From Syntrophothermus sp. UBA1445 (GTDB taxonomy: Bacteria > Bacillota > Syntrophomonadia > Syntrophomonadales > DTU052), in the NCBI GenBank assembly GCA_002329495.1, contig DCTH01000227.1, positions 3,805 to 9,953 on the forward strand: DNA of 6,149 bases, in the 5' to 3' direction. Below, piece after piece: positions 1 through 5,063 of this stretch (positions are counted from its first letter, which is position 1; the number at the start of each line of letters is the position of its first letter). The position numbers and the translations under genes are program-made. The notes beneath the pieces were generated by a model. It saw only the letters and a list, made by a program, of their open reading frames with translations. It did no database searches and was not told the origin of the DNA.

Positions 1-339
1 ATATTTCATTTCCACCAGAATATCACCAGGCACTTTCCCATTCGGGGTGTCTGGATGTGGTTGCTTGACCTTGGTGTCTGGCTGGTGGTTATACCGCTGG
101 TGTTCACCGGCCTCCTGATCATCAACCAGGGTGAGGTGCGGTTTTATGTATTCCTGGCACTGCTCACCGGTGGTGGTCTTTACATGATCTACCTGAAGCC
201 GCCCCTTAGTCGGCCGGTGGGATGGGCTGCCTTCTACACCGCGAAGTCAGTCTCAGCTGTGTTATCAGTGCTGAGCCTCCCCTGGCGATTGATTAAATCA
301 CGATCCAAGACCCCTTCCCCACCCGAAGATGAGCAATGA
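1..339 (+). CDS. yabQ: Spore cortex biosynthesis protein YabQ, partial (5' end outside window)
   Basis: The frame is open from base 1 (18 codons before the first ATG at 55), so the gene most likely begins upstream of the window and the ATG at 55 is internal; 112 C-terminal residues are visible. They show an Asp-Leu-x-x-Trp membrane segment (visible residues about 23-42), a polar INQGEVRFYVF stretch (41-51) that resembles the conserved core of YabQ, a second membrane segment (about 48-65), a possible amphipathic segment and a charged tail ending PPEDEQ. YabQ is a membrane protein of the mother cell required for spore cortex formation in Bacillus and is usually transcribed with yabP under SigE (family knowledge). 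The adjacent divIC and yabR genes match the usual yabP-yabQ-divIC-yabR order. Identification rests on topology, the NxGExRxYxF motif and synteny. Confidence 0.8.
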   Translation: MFHFHQNITRHFPIRGVWMWLLDLGVWLVVIPLVFTGLLIINQGEVRFYVFLALLTGGGLYMIYLKPPLSRPVGWAAFYTAKSVSAVLSVLSLPWRLIKSRSKTPSPPEDEQ

Positions 340-348
340 TGAAAATTG

Positions 349-368
349 ACCGGGACCATCGGCCCGGT
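349..368 (+). terminator. GC-rich hairpin after yabQ, possible weak terminator
   Basis: ACCGGG (349-354) and CCCGGT (363-368) form a perfect 6-bp stem with an 8-base loop, 10 bases after the yabQ stop. No proper U-run follows, so intrinsic termination is uncertain. Its place between yabQ and the next promoter makes an end-of-transcript role plausible. Confidence 0.35.
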
Positions 369-405
369 GCTCTTGGCCTGATTTGTAAATAAGAAGAAAA
401 TACTT

Positions 406-435
406 TTGACAATCAGTCTCTGATAAATGTAATAT
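406..435 (+). promoter_or_regulatory. Sigma-A type promoter for the HTH-divIC unit
   Basis: A consensus -35 TTGACA (406-411) lies 18 bases from TAATAT (430-435, 4 of 6 matches to TATAAT) in AT-rich DNA. Transcription would start near 442, about 40 bases before the HTH gene. It would separate vegetative divIC expression from the sporulation-type yabQ transcript. Inferred from sequence only. Confidence 0.6.
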
Positions 436-484
436 ATTTATACACATATTGTGGACATTGTGTGGATTATCCTGGAGAGCAAAC

Positions 485-718
485 ATGCATCTTGAGATTC
501 GTGGCCTGGAAAAGCTGAGCTTCAGGGAACGCCAGGTGGTAGCACTTAAGGAGATGGGACGGAGGAATGAAGATATTGCACGCATCCTCAAAATAAGCAG
601 CAGTACTGTAGCTACCCTGCTCAACCGGGCCCGGGGGAAGGGTTATGAAGTGGTGATGGTAATACCTGGACAGGCTCTCGGGGTCTACGAGGTGGATGAT
701 GAAGACCAGGCAGACTAA
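485..718 (+). CDS. Small helix-turn-helix protein (LuxR/sigma-70 region 4-like)
   Basis: A 77-residue protein that is nearly all one DNA-binding domain. LSFRERQVVAL (11-21) resembles the entry helix of LuxR/GerE and sigma-region-4 folds, NEDIARILKIS (28-38) is the first helix of the HTH plus turn, and SSTVATLLNRAR (39-50) is the probable recognition helix. An acidic tail (DDEDQAD) follows. ATG 485 is chosen because GGAGAG (474-479) lies 5 bases before it; an upstream in-frame TTG at 449 has no such site. No receiver or other sigma-factor region is present, so it is a stand-alone HTH protein, perhaps a transcription regulator; its target is unknown. Its 3' end overlaps divIC by 20 bases, indicating co-translation. 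Confidence 0.7.
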   Translation: MHLEIRGLEKLSFRERQVVALKEMGRRNEDIARILKISSSTVATLLNRARGKGYEVVMVIPGQALGVYEVDDEDQAD

Positions 719-998
719 ACCCAAGGGGAAAAAGGTCCGCATAGTCAATTTCAGATGGCTGATGATTTTTCTGGTCGTCTGCTCCTTGTCGTTTGGTTCC
801 CAGGTGTATACTATCTGGGAGATGAAGCAGGAAATAAAATCTCTGACTGCAAAAAAGCAGCAACTGGTCCAGGAAAACAAACAATACCAGGCGAATCTGC
901 GTGCGGTTCGCTCTGATGAGATGGTGGAAAAGCTGGCCCGTGAAGAGCTGGGCATGATAAAGCCCGGAGAAAAGGTATTGATAGAGGTACTCCCCTAA
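699..998 (+). CDS. divIC: Cell division protein DivIC / FtsB-like septum formation initiator
   Basis: A 99-residue bitopic membrane protein. It has a basic cytoplasmic N-terminus (KPKGKK, 7-12), one membrane segment (about 18-36), a heptad-like polar stretch predicted to be coiled coil (about 38-72) and the family's C-terminal motif AREELGMIKPGE (80-91). DivIC/FtsB pairs with FtsL and DivIB/FtsQ in the divisome that drives septal peptidoglycan synthesis. Two tandem ATGs occur (696 and 699). The second is preferred because GAGGTG (689-694) would be 4 bases away rather than 1. It overlaps the end of the HTH gene, and the position between yabQ and yabR is the usual one in spore-forming Firmicutes. 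Length is typical of the family. Confidence 0.88.
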   Translation: MKTRQTKPKGKKVRIVNFRWLMIFLVVCSLSFGSQVYTIWEMKQEIKSLTAKKQQLVQENKQYQANLRAVRSDEMVEKLAREELGMIKPGEKVLIEVLP

Positions 999-1018
999 CG
1001 ATTAATATTTCAAACCAA

Positions 1019-1048
1019 TTGACAGTATTGAACTTTGTTCTATACAAT
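1019..1048 (+). promoter_or_regulatory. Strong sigma-A type promoter for yabR
   Basis: A perfect TTGACA (1019-1024) is followed after 18 bases by TACAAT (1043-1048, 5 of 6 to consensus). It begins 20 bases after the divIC stop and should give a leader of about 40 bases before the yabR ATG at 1094, so yabR can be transcribed without divIC. Confidence 0.7.
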
Positions 1049-1093
1049 AGTATAGGAATACATTGACCAAAATTGGGGGGGCCTTTTTCTCAC

Positions 1094-1480
1094 ATGCCAA
1101 CCGAACAAAAAGATATTATCCCAGGGCAGATTATTGAGGGCGTTGTTCAAGGGACCACGAAGTTCGGGGCTTTCATTCAGCTGGAGAACGGAACCGTCGG
1201 ACTGGTGCACATTTCTGAGATTGCAGACACCTATGTTCGGGATGTTAAAGATTATTTACAAGCCGGCGACAGGGTGAGGGTAAAGATACTGAACGTCCGG
1301 GAGGGCAAGGTAGGTCTTTCTATCAAGCAGGCCCGTGAGCGGGAGAGACCAAAGAAAGACAAAGGCAATCTGGATGACAAGCTCACTCGTTTCTTTAAGG
1401 AAAGTGATGAACGTCTGCAGCCGCTAAAACTTACCAAAGAGACCAAGAGACGGAATAAGAGTTTTTCGGACACTCCTTAG
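1094..1480 (+). CDS. yabR: S1-domain RNA-binding protein YabR
   Basis: A 128-residue protein with one S1 (OB-fold) RNA-binding domain at about 9-80: GQIIEGVVQG (11-20), KFGAFIQL (23-30), VGLVHISE (35-42), AGDRVRVKI (57-65) and VGLSIKQA (73-80) match the five-strand S1 pattern. A highly charged, mostly basic tail of about 48 residues follows, without a second domain. Such proteins (YabR / general stress protein 13 group) are thought to bind RNA or the ribosome; the precise role is not known. An in-frame TTG at 1073 would add 7 residues but has no ribosome site. ATG 1094 is preferred, although its only purine-rich site is a run of seven G (1075-1081) about 12 bases upstream, which is atypical. 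It has its own promoter and terminator. Confidence 0.85.
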   Translation: MPTEQKDIIPGQIIEGVVQGTTKFGAFIQLENGTVGLVHISEIADTYVRDVKDYLQAGDRVRVKILNVREGKVGLSIKQARERERPKKDKGNLDDKLTRFFKESDERLQPLKLTKETKRRNKSFSDTP

Positions 1481-1497
1481 AGGGTGTCCTTTGTTTT
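1468..1497 (+). terminator. Rho-independent terminator of yabR
   Basis: GGACACTC (1468-1475) pairs with GGGTGTCC (1482-1489), 8 bp including one G-U pair, followed directly by TTTGTTTT (1490-1497). The left arm lies inside the last yabR codons and the stop codon TAG (1478-1480) sits in the loop. Confidence 0.85.
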
Positions 1498-1511
1498 AAT
1501 ATGCTTTTCGG

Positions 1512-1542
1512 TGAGGCAGGGGGCGTTAATCCCCCTGCCTTA
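1512..1542 (+). terminator. Second strong hairpin between yabR and ppx
   Basis: AGGCAGGGGG (1514-1523) and CCCCCTGCCT (1531-1540) are perfectly complementary over 10 bp, with one more A-U and one G-U pair possible outside. The loop is 7 bases (CGTTAAT). No U-run follows on either strand, so it may be a back-up terminator, an RNA-stabilising hairpin or a site in the ppx leader. It ends 28 bases before the ppx start codon. Confidence 0.5.
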
Positions 1543-1570
1543 ATTCATATTACTAAGTGGGGGTGGGTTA

Positions 1571-2446
1571 GTGAGATATGCTGCTTGCGATGTTGGGACC
1601 AATTCCTGCCGCCTGCTGGTAGCTGAGGTCCGGGAAGGCAATAAGCTTATGGTACTGCAGAAAGAGGTCATTACCACCCGCATTGGAGAGGGTCTGGAGA
1701 GGAGTGGCTGGTTGAAGCCGGAGGCCATCAACCGTACCCTGAACTGTCTGGAATCCTTTGTGGATATAATGCGTCGCCAACAGGCCTCGCAGCGGGTGGT
1801 GGTAGCTACCAGCGCGGTGCGTGAAGCTACCAACCGTGATGACTTCCTGTTTCTGGCTGAAGAGAGAATCGGTATGCAGATCGAGGTTCTGAGTGGACCC
1901 AGGGAAGGGGAGCTAAGCTACCTGGGAGCCAAAAACGCTTTGGGCTTGAAGGGAAATCTGGTCTTGGTTGATGTTGGTGGAGGCAGTACGGAAGTCATCC
2001 ACCAGCGGCGCGGTATAAAGTCAGTCAGTATCCCGGTGGGGGCGGTTCGGGCCTGGGAGGTCGATTGGGACGAGACACAGATCAAGTCCAGGCTGGCTGC
2101 AGAGCTGCCGGACAACCTGGGATCAAAGACCTCTCCTCTGGTGCTGGTTGGAGGCACCGCCACTTCTCTGGTAGCGATAAAGAAAGGTCTCACCGTGTAC
2201 GATCCGGCGCAAGTGCAGGGCGAAAAACTGACCCTGGAGGAGATAACCGCATTCCATGAGCGGTTTGAAACGCTTACCCTAGATGAAAGGAAGGCCCTGC
2301 CAGGACTGCAGCCGGAACGAGCCGACATAATAGGAAAAGGTACCCTGATCATCAAATGCCTGATGGAACTGATAGAGAGGGAGGAAGCCCTGGTGAGTGA
2401 CAGCGACCTGCTGGACGGCTTGATCTGGACGTTGCATAATAAGTGA
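1571..2446 (+). CDS. ppx: Ppx/GppA-family phosphatase (exopolyphosphatase or pppGpp phosphatase)
   Basis: A 291-residue protein with the ASKHA (actin/Hsp70-like) fold of Ppx/GppA. Visible motifs are DVGTNSCRLL (7-16, phosphate-1 loop), ATSAVREATNRDDFL (about 77-91), SGPREGE (108-114, with E112 at the place of the catalytic Glu), DVGGGSTE (134-141, phosphate-2 loop) and GGTATS (194-199). The family splits polyphosphate from its end and/or converts pppGpp to ppGpp; sequence alone does not decide which. The length fits the short two-domain form without the C-terminal HD-type domain of E. coli Ppx. The start is GTG 1571, with only a weak G-rich site (GTGGGGGTGGG) upstream. No clear promoter is seen; two hairpins precede it. 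Confidence 0.88.
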   Translation: MRYAACDVGTNSCRLLVAEVREGNKLMVLQKEVITTRIGEGLERSGWLKPEAINRTLNCLESFVDIMRRQQASQRVVVATSAVREATNRDDFLFLAEERIGMQIEVLSGPREGELSYLGAKNALGLKGNLVLVDVGGGSTEVIHQRRGIKSVSIPVGAVRAWEVDWDETQIKSRLAAELPDNLGSKTSPLVLVGGTATSLVAIKKGLTVYDPAQVQGEKLTLEEITAFHERFETLTLDERKALPGLQPERADIIGKGTLIIKCLMELIEREEALVSDSDLLDGLIWTLHNK

Positions 2447-2460
2447 ATGGTAAGGTGGTA

Positions 2461-2497
2461 GGCGTGAATCACGAGGACTGTTCCCGTGATTCACTCC
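2461..2497. terminator. Long hairpin between convergent ppx and carbonic anhydrase genes
   Basis: GTGAATCACG (2464-2473) and CGTGATTCAC (2485-2494) are perfectly complementary. GGA/TCC inside (after one bulged A) and GG/CC outside (after one mismatch) extend the stem to about 15 bp with a 4-base loop. It lies 14 bases after the ppx stop and 16 bases beyond the carbonic anhydrase stop, so it can act as a two-way transcript end. Neither side has a clear U-run. Confidence 0.55.
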
Positions 2498-2513
2498 TAT
2501 CGTGGCTCCAAAC

Positions 2514-3125
2514 CTACTCGAAGAAAACTACTTCACCGGAGCCGATGAAGTACTTGGCGCCGACCAGGGCTAACTGGCCCTTGTCAAGAAGGTTTTTGAT
2601 TACCGGACTATTCTCGAGGTCCTTCAGGGTGGCCCTGATATTCTCATCGGCTGCCTTTTCGCACAGCTCATGGCCATCGAGACCCATAGCCCGCACCTTG
2701 TCGACCGAAGGCTGGATCAGGGTGGTGATAGCACCGATGCTTCCCGGAGGATCCCCACCTTCAACGGTGGCATGGACCGCACCACAGTTCTCATGCCCCA
2801 GTATCACTACCAAGGGGGTATGCAGATGATCGACAGCGTATTCAACACTGCCCAGGGGTACTGCATCCAGAACATTGCCGGCTACCCGAATGACAAAGAG
2901 ATCCCCCAGGGCCTGGTCAAACAACAATTCCGGGGGAACCCGTGAATCGGAACAGGTTACCACCACCGCAAACGGGTGCTGCCCGTTTTTCAGCAGATCC
3001 TCCCGCTTATCCTGGCCCAGATCTTTGGCGGAAAGGTTTCCGGTTACGAACCGGCGGTTTCCTTCAACCAGATTTTTCATGGCGACATCAACTGAGATCC
3101 GGTTTCCTGTGTCTTCGTGACTCAA
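2514..3125 (-). CDS. Beta-class carbonic anhydrase
   Basis: A 203-residue cytoplasmic enzyme for reversible hydration of CO2 to bicarbonate. The zinc-site motifs are intact: CSDSRV (58-63, with Cys58 and the Asp60-Arg62 dyad) and GHENCGAV (110-117, His111 and Cys114). The EGNRRFVTGN entry motif (21-30) and FVIRVAGNV (77-85) are also typical of beta-CA. The length is normal for bacterial enzymes. The start is taken as TTG (3125-3123), because on the minus strand GAGGTG (3137-3132) lies 6 bases before it; the first internal ATG (3080-3078) would remove 15 residues and has no better site. It is transcribed divergently from the formate dehydrogenase operon. Its substrate CO2 is the substrate or product of that enzyme, so a shared metabolic role is inferred. 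Confidence 0.93.
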   Translation of the reverse strand: MSHEDTGNRISVDVAMKNLVEGNRRFVTGNLSAKDLGQDKREDLLKNGQHPFAVVVTCSDSRVPPELLFDQALGDLFVIRVAGNVLDAVPLGSVEYAVDHLHTPLVVILGHENCGAVHATVEGGDPPGSIGAITTLIQPSVDKVRAMGLDGHELCEKAADENIRATLKDLENSPVIKNLLDKGQLALVGAKYFIGSGEVVFFE

Positions 3126-3186
3126 TTACGACACCTCACCTATGTTTACTTGCAGATTCCAATATTCGGTGCAAGATTGACTTTTA

Positions 3187-3245
3187 CCTTCCTGATATAA
3201 TGATCGATAGATACGTATCAGAATAAAAATCTTATATCAGGCAGG
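3187..3245. repeat. Inverted repeat across the divergent promoter region
   Basis: CCTTCCTGATATAA (3187-3200) and TTATATCAGGCAGG (3232-3245) match in inverted orientation at 13 of 14 positions, including 10 consecutive bases next to the spacer. The spacer is 31 bases and contains a perfect 10-base palindrome, GATACGTATC (3210-3219), close to its centre. Each arm carries a TGATATAA promoter core. The arrangement suggests operators for a dimeric or tetrameric regulator, or promoters duplicated by symmetry; no known regulator motif was recognised. Confidence 0.7.
3193..3201 (+). promoter_or_regulatory. Extended -10 promoter for the formate dehydrogenase operon
   Basis: TGATATAAT is a perfect extended -10 (TGn plus TATAAT at 3196-3201). 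No good -35 is found at 16-18 bases; a TTGACT (3177-3182) is only 13 bases away. Transcription would start near 3208, leaving an unusually long leader of about 148 bases before the NuoE-like ATG. The leader contains several short inverted repeats but no recognised riboswitch. Confidence 0.55.
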
Positions 3246-3258
3246 ATTTTGATCACAA
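3231..3258 (-). promoter_or_regulatory. Minus-strand promoter for carbonic anhydrase
   Basis: Read on the minus strand: TTGTGA (3258-3253, 4 of 6 to the -35 consensus), a 16-base spacer, then TATAAG (3236-3231, 5 of 6) preceded by the TGn extension (3239-3237). Transcription would start near 3224 and run left, with a leader of about 100 bases. The predicted transcript start overlaps that of the plus-strand promoter. Confidence 0.5.
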
Positions 3259-3340
3259 TCGTCGAATCCCGTAAGGGGTTTGGACTGCTATGATTGGTGG
3301 TTGTGACAGATGCTGTCTTCACATGAAACAATTTTCACAA

Positions 3341-3350
3341 AGGAGGTGAT
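3341..3350 (+). promoter_or_regulatory. Near-ideal ribosome binding site of the NuoE-like gene
   Basis: AGGAGGTGAT is fully complementary to the anti-Shine-Dalgarno tail of 16S rRNA. It favours ATG 3356 over the adjacent GTG 3353 as start and predicts strong translation of the first operon gene. Confidence 0.85.
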
Positions 3351-3355
3351 AAGTG

Positions 3356-3802
3356 ATGGCCAATTACAAGGATATCATTGGAGCATTTAGGGACAAACCG
3401 GGAGGCATTATTGAGGCCTACCATGCACTGCAGAAAGAATTCAACTACATTCCCAAGCCCGCGATCGCAGAAGCGGCCAAGGTTTTCGGGGTTTCCGAAG
3501 CCCAGGCCTATGGAGTAGCAACTTTCTATTCATACCTTTCAACTGAGCCCCGGGGTAAGTACATCATCCGCGTTTGTGAAAGTGCTCCTTGTCACATTGC
3601 GGGAGCTGATCAGGTGGTCAAGGCGATCGAGAAAGAACTGGGTATTAAAACCGGTGAGACCACTGCCGATGGTAAGTTCACGTTTGAGCTCACCGAGTGT
3701 ATCGGGCAATGCCAGGAAACGCCAGTGATTACCATAAACAGTGTCCCCTATGTTGGCATAACTCCGGATGATATCCCCGCGGTGCTGGACAAGTGCAGAT
3801 AA
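3356..3802 (+). CDS. nuoE: NuoE-like [2Fe-2S] thioredoxin-fold subunit of formate dehydrogenase
   Basis: A 148-residue protein of the 24-kDa subunit family of complex I (NuoE/HydC/HndA type). A helical N-terminal part (about 1-60, with GGIIEAYHALQKEFNYIP and YGVATFYSYL motifs) precedes a thioredoxin-like [2Fe-2S] domain. All four cluster ligands are present: Cys74 and Cys79 (CESAPC) and Cys115 and Cys119 (CIGQC). With NuoF it forms the NADH-oxidising or NAD-reducing module; its cluster takes part in electron transfer near the flavin and in some relatives has been linked to electron bifurcation. It starts at ATG 3356 after an ideal ribosome site; a GTG directly before could add one residue. 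It is the first gene of the operon, 20 bases before NuoF. The partner FdhA shows that it serves formate dehydrogenase rather than complex I. Confidence 0.92.
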   Translation: MANYKDIIGAFRDKPGGIIEAYHALQKEFNYIPKPAIAEAAKVFGVSEAQAYGVATFYSYLSTEPRGKYIIRVCESAPCHIAGADQVVKAIEKELGIKTGETTADGKFTFELTECIGQCQETPVITINSVPYVGITPDDIPAVLDKCR

Positions 3803-3822
3803 CCAGGGAGGGAGGTAAGAGA

Positions 3823-5043
3823 ATGGGAAAAGAGATGAGAATTGTACTGCGCAATGCCGATAAGATCGATCCCAACAGCATAGACGACTATATAAAAGCT
3901 GGGGGATACCGCGCACTGGAGAAAGCCTTGGGCATGGAACGGAAAGCCCTGATTGAAGAAGTCAAGAAGGCTAACCTGCGAGGCCGTGGTGGAGCAGGCT
4001 TTAATGCAGGAATGAAGTGGAGTTTCGTTCCGCCGGCAGAAGTCACCTATGTGGTCTGCAACCTGGACGAGGGTGAGCCCGGAACCTATAAGGACCGGAC
4101 CATCGTTCAAAAAGACCCGCATACCCTCCTGGAAGGGATGGCCATCTGCGGTCACGCTATTAATTCCCAAAAAGGTTATATCTATTGCCGGGGAGAGTAT
4201 CCATATGTGGTTGAGCACTTGAACCGGGCAATTGACCAGGCGCGTCGCAAGGGTGTTCTGGGCAACTTCGATATTGAGGTACGCATGGGTGGAGGCGCCT
4301 ACGTCTGCGGAGAGGAAACAGCCCTGATTGAATCCATCGAAGGACACCGTGGTGAACCCAGGTTTAAACCCCCGTTCCCCGGAGTGGCTGGATTATGGGC
4401 TGAGCCAACTGTAGTCAACAACGTTGAAACCTTCGCTAACCTGCCGGAGATTCTGAACCGTGGTTCCGAGTGGTTCAAGGCCATAGGTGCGGCCAGCTAT
4501 CCAGGAACCAAGGTCCTGACCTTAACTGGAGATGTGGTTAACCGCGTAGCCATTGAGGTGCCGACCGATACCACTATCCGCCAAGTCATCTACGAATTCG
4601 GAGGCGGTATCAGGAATGGCAAAAAATTCAAGGCAGTTCAGATCGGCGGAACTTCAGGCGGATTTATTCCGGAATCACTACTTGATACCCCGATTGATTT
4701 TGATTCCATGAGGGGCATTGGAGCCACCCTGGGAACCGGGGCAGTTTTGGTAATGGACGAGACTAGAGATATAGTAGACATCGTGACGCGAATCGCGAAA
4801 TTCTTTGAGCATGAATCCTGTGGTAAATGCAATCCCTGCCGGGAAGGTACCTTCCGTAACTTTGAGATCATGACGAAGATTAACAGGGGAATGGCCGCTG
4901 TTCAGGACGTGGAGAAAATGAGTTTGCTCTGTAAGGTGATGCAAAAGGCCTGCTTGTGTGGTTTGGGGCAGGCAGCTCCGGGTCCGATAGTTACAACCCT
5001 GCAGCACTTCCGTCATGAATACGAGCGCAAGCTCTTAGCTTAA
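3823..5043 (+). CDS. nuoF: NuoF-like FMN/NADH-binding subunit of formate dehydrogenase
   Basis: A 406-residue flavoprotein of the 51-kDa complex I subunit family. GRGGAGF (54-60) and the CNLDEGEPGTYKDR stretch (about 79-92) form the NADH and FMN sites, GGGAYVCGEETALIESIEG is the next FMN-contact region, and an SLBB-like region follows. The C-terminal [4Fe-4S] site has Cys333, Cys336, Cys339 (CGKCNPC) and Cys379 (CGLG). It ends soon after this site. Unlike many hydrogenase and formate dehydrogenase homologues (HydB/HymB type, about 600 residues), it lacks both the N-terminal thioredoxin-like domain and the C-terminal two-cluster ferredoxin domain, so it is the compact complex I form. ATG 3823 follows GGAGGT (3811-3816) by 6 bases; a GTG at 3793 inside the NuoE-like gene is unlikely. 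It transfers electrons between NAD(H) and the FdhA Fe-S chain. Confidence 0.93.
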   Translation: MGKEMRIVLRNADKIDPNSIDDYIKAGGYRALEKALGMERKALIEEVKKANLRGRGGAGFNAGMKWSFVPPAEVTYVVCNLDEGEPGTYKDRTIVQKDPHTLLEGMAICGHAINSQKGYIYCRGEYPYVVEHLNRAIDQARRKGVLGNFDIEVRMGGGAYVCGEETALIESIEGHRGEPRFKPPFPGVAGLWAEPTVVNNVETFANLPEILNRGSEWFKAIGAASYPGTKVLTLTGDVVNRVAIEVPTDTTIRQVIYEFGGGIRNGKKFKAVQIGGTSGGFIPESLLDTPIDFDSMRGIGATLGTGAVLVMDETRDIVDIVTRIAKFFEHESCGKCNPCREGTFRNFEIMTKINRGMAAVQDVEKMSLLCKVMQKACLCGLGQAAPGPIVTTLQHFRHEYERKLLA

Positions 5044-5063
5044 AGGAAGGGAGGAAGAATGAA

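Noticed and set aside
467..955. Minus-strand 162-codon ORF opposite the HTH gene and divIC
   Set aside because: Its composition is low-complexity and no family motif is seen; the opposite strand has well-supported genes.
1918..2472. Minus-strand 184-codon ORF opposite ppx
   Set aside because: It is Ser/Arg-rich shadow coding that reads through the ppx motifs; no domain is recognised.
2443..2829. Plus-strand 128-codon ORF running into the carbonic anhydrase gene
   Set aside because: It crosses the convergent hairpin and is antisense to the conserved enzyme; no ribosome site or homology is evident.
3177..3201. TTGACT with TATAAT as a standard -35/-10 pair
   Set aside because: The spacer is only 13 bases, too short for a normal sigma-A promoter; the extended -10 explains the site better.
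3249..3262. FNR/CRP-like box TTGATcacaATCgt
   Set aside because: It matches 8 of 10 consensus positions, but it lies downstream of the plus-strand start and overlaps the minus-strand -35; a chance match is likely without conservation data.
3748..4347. Minus-strand 199-codon ORF opposite the NuoF-like gene
   Set aside because: It is a shadow of a strongly conserved gene, with no ribosome site or recognised domain.
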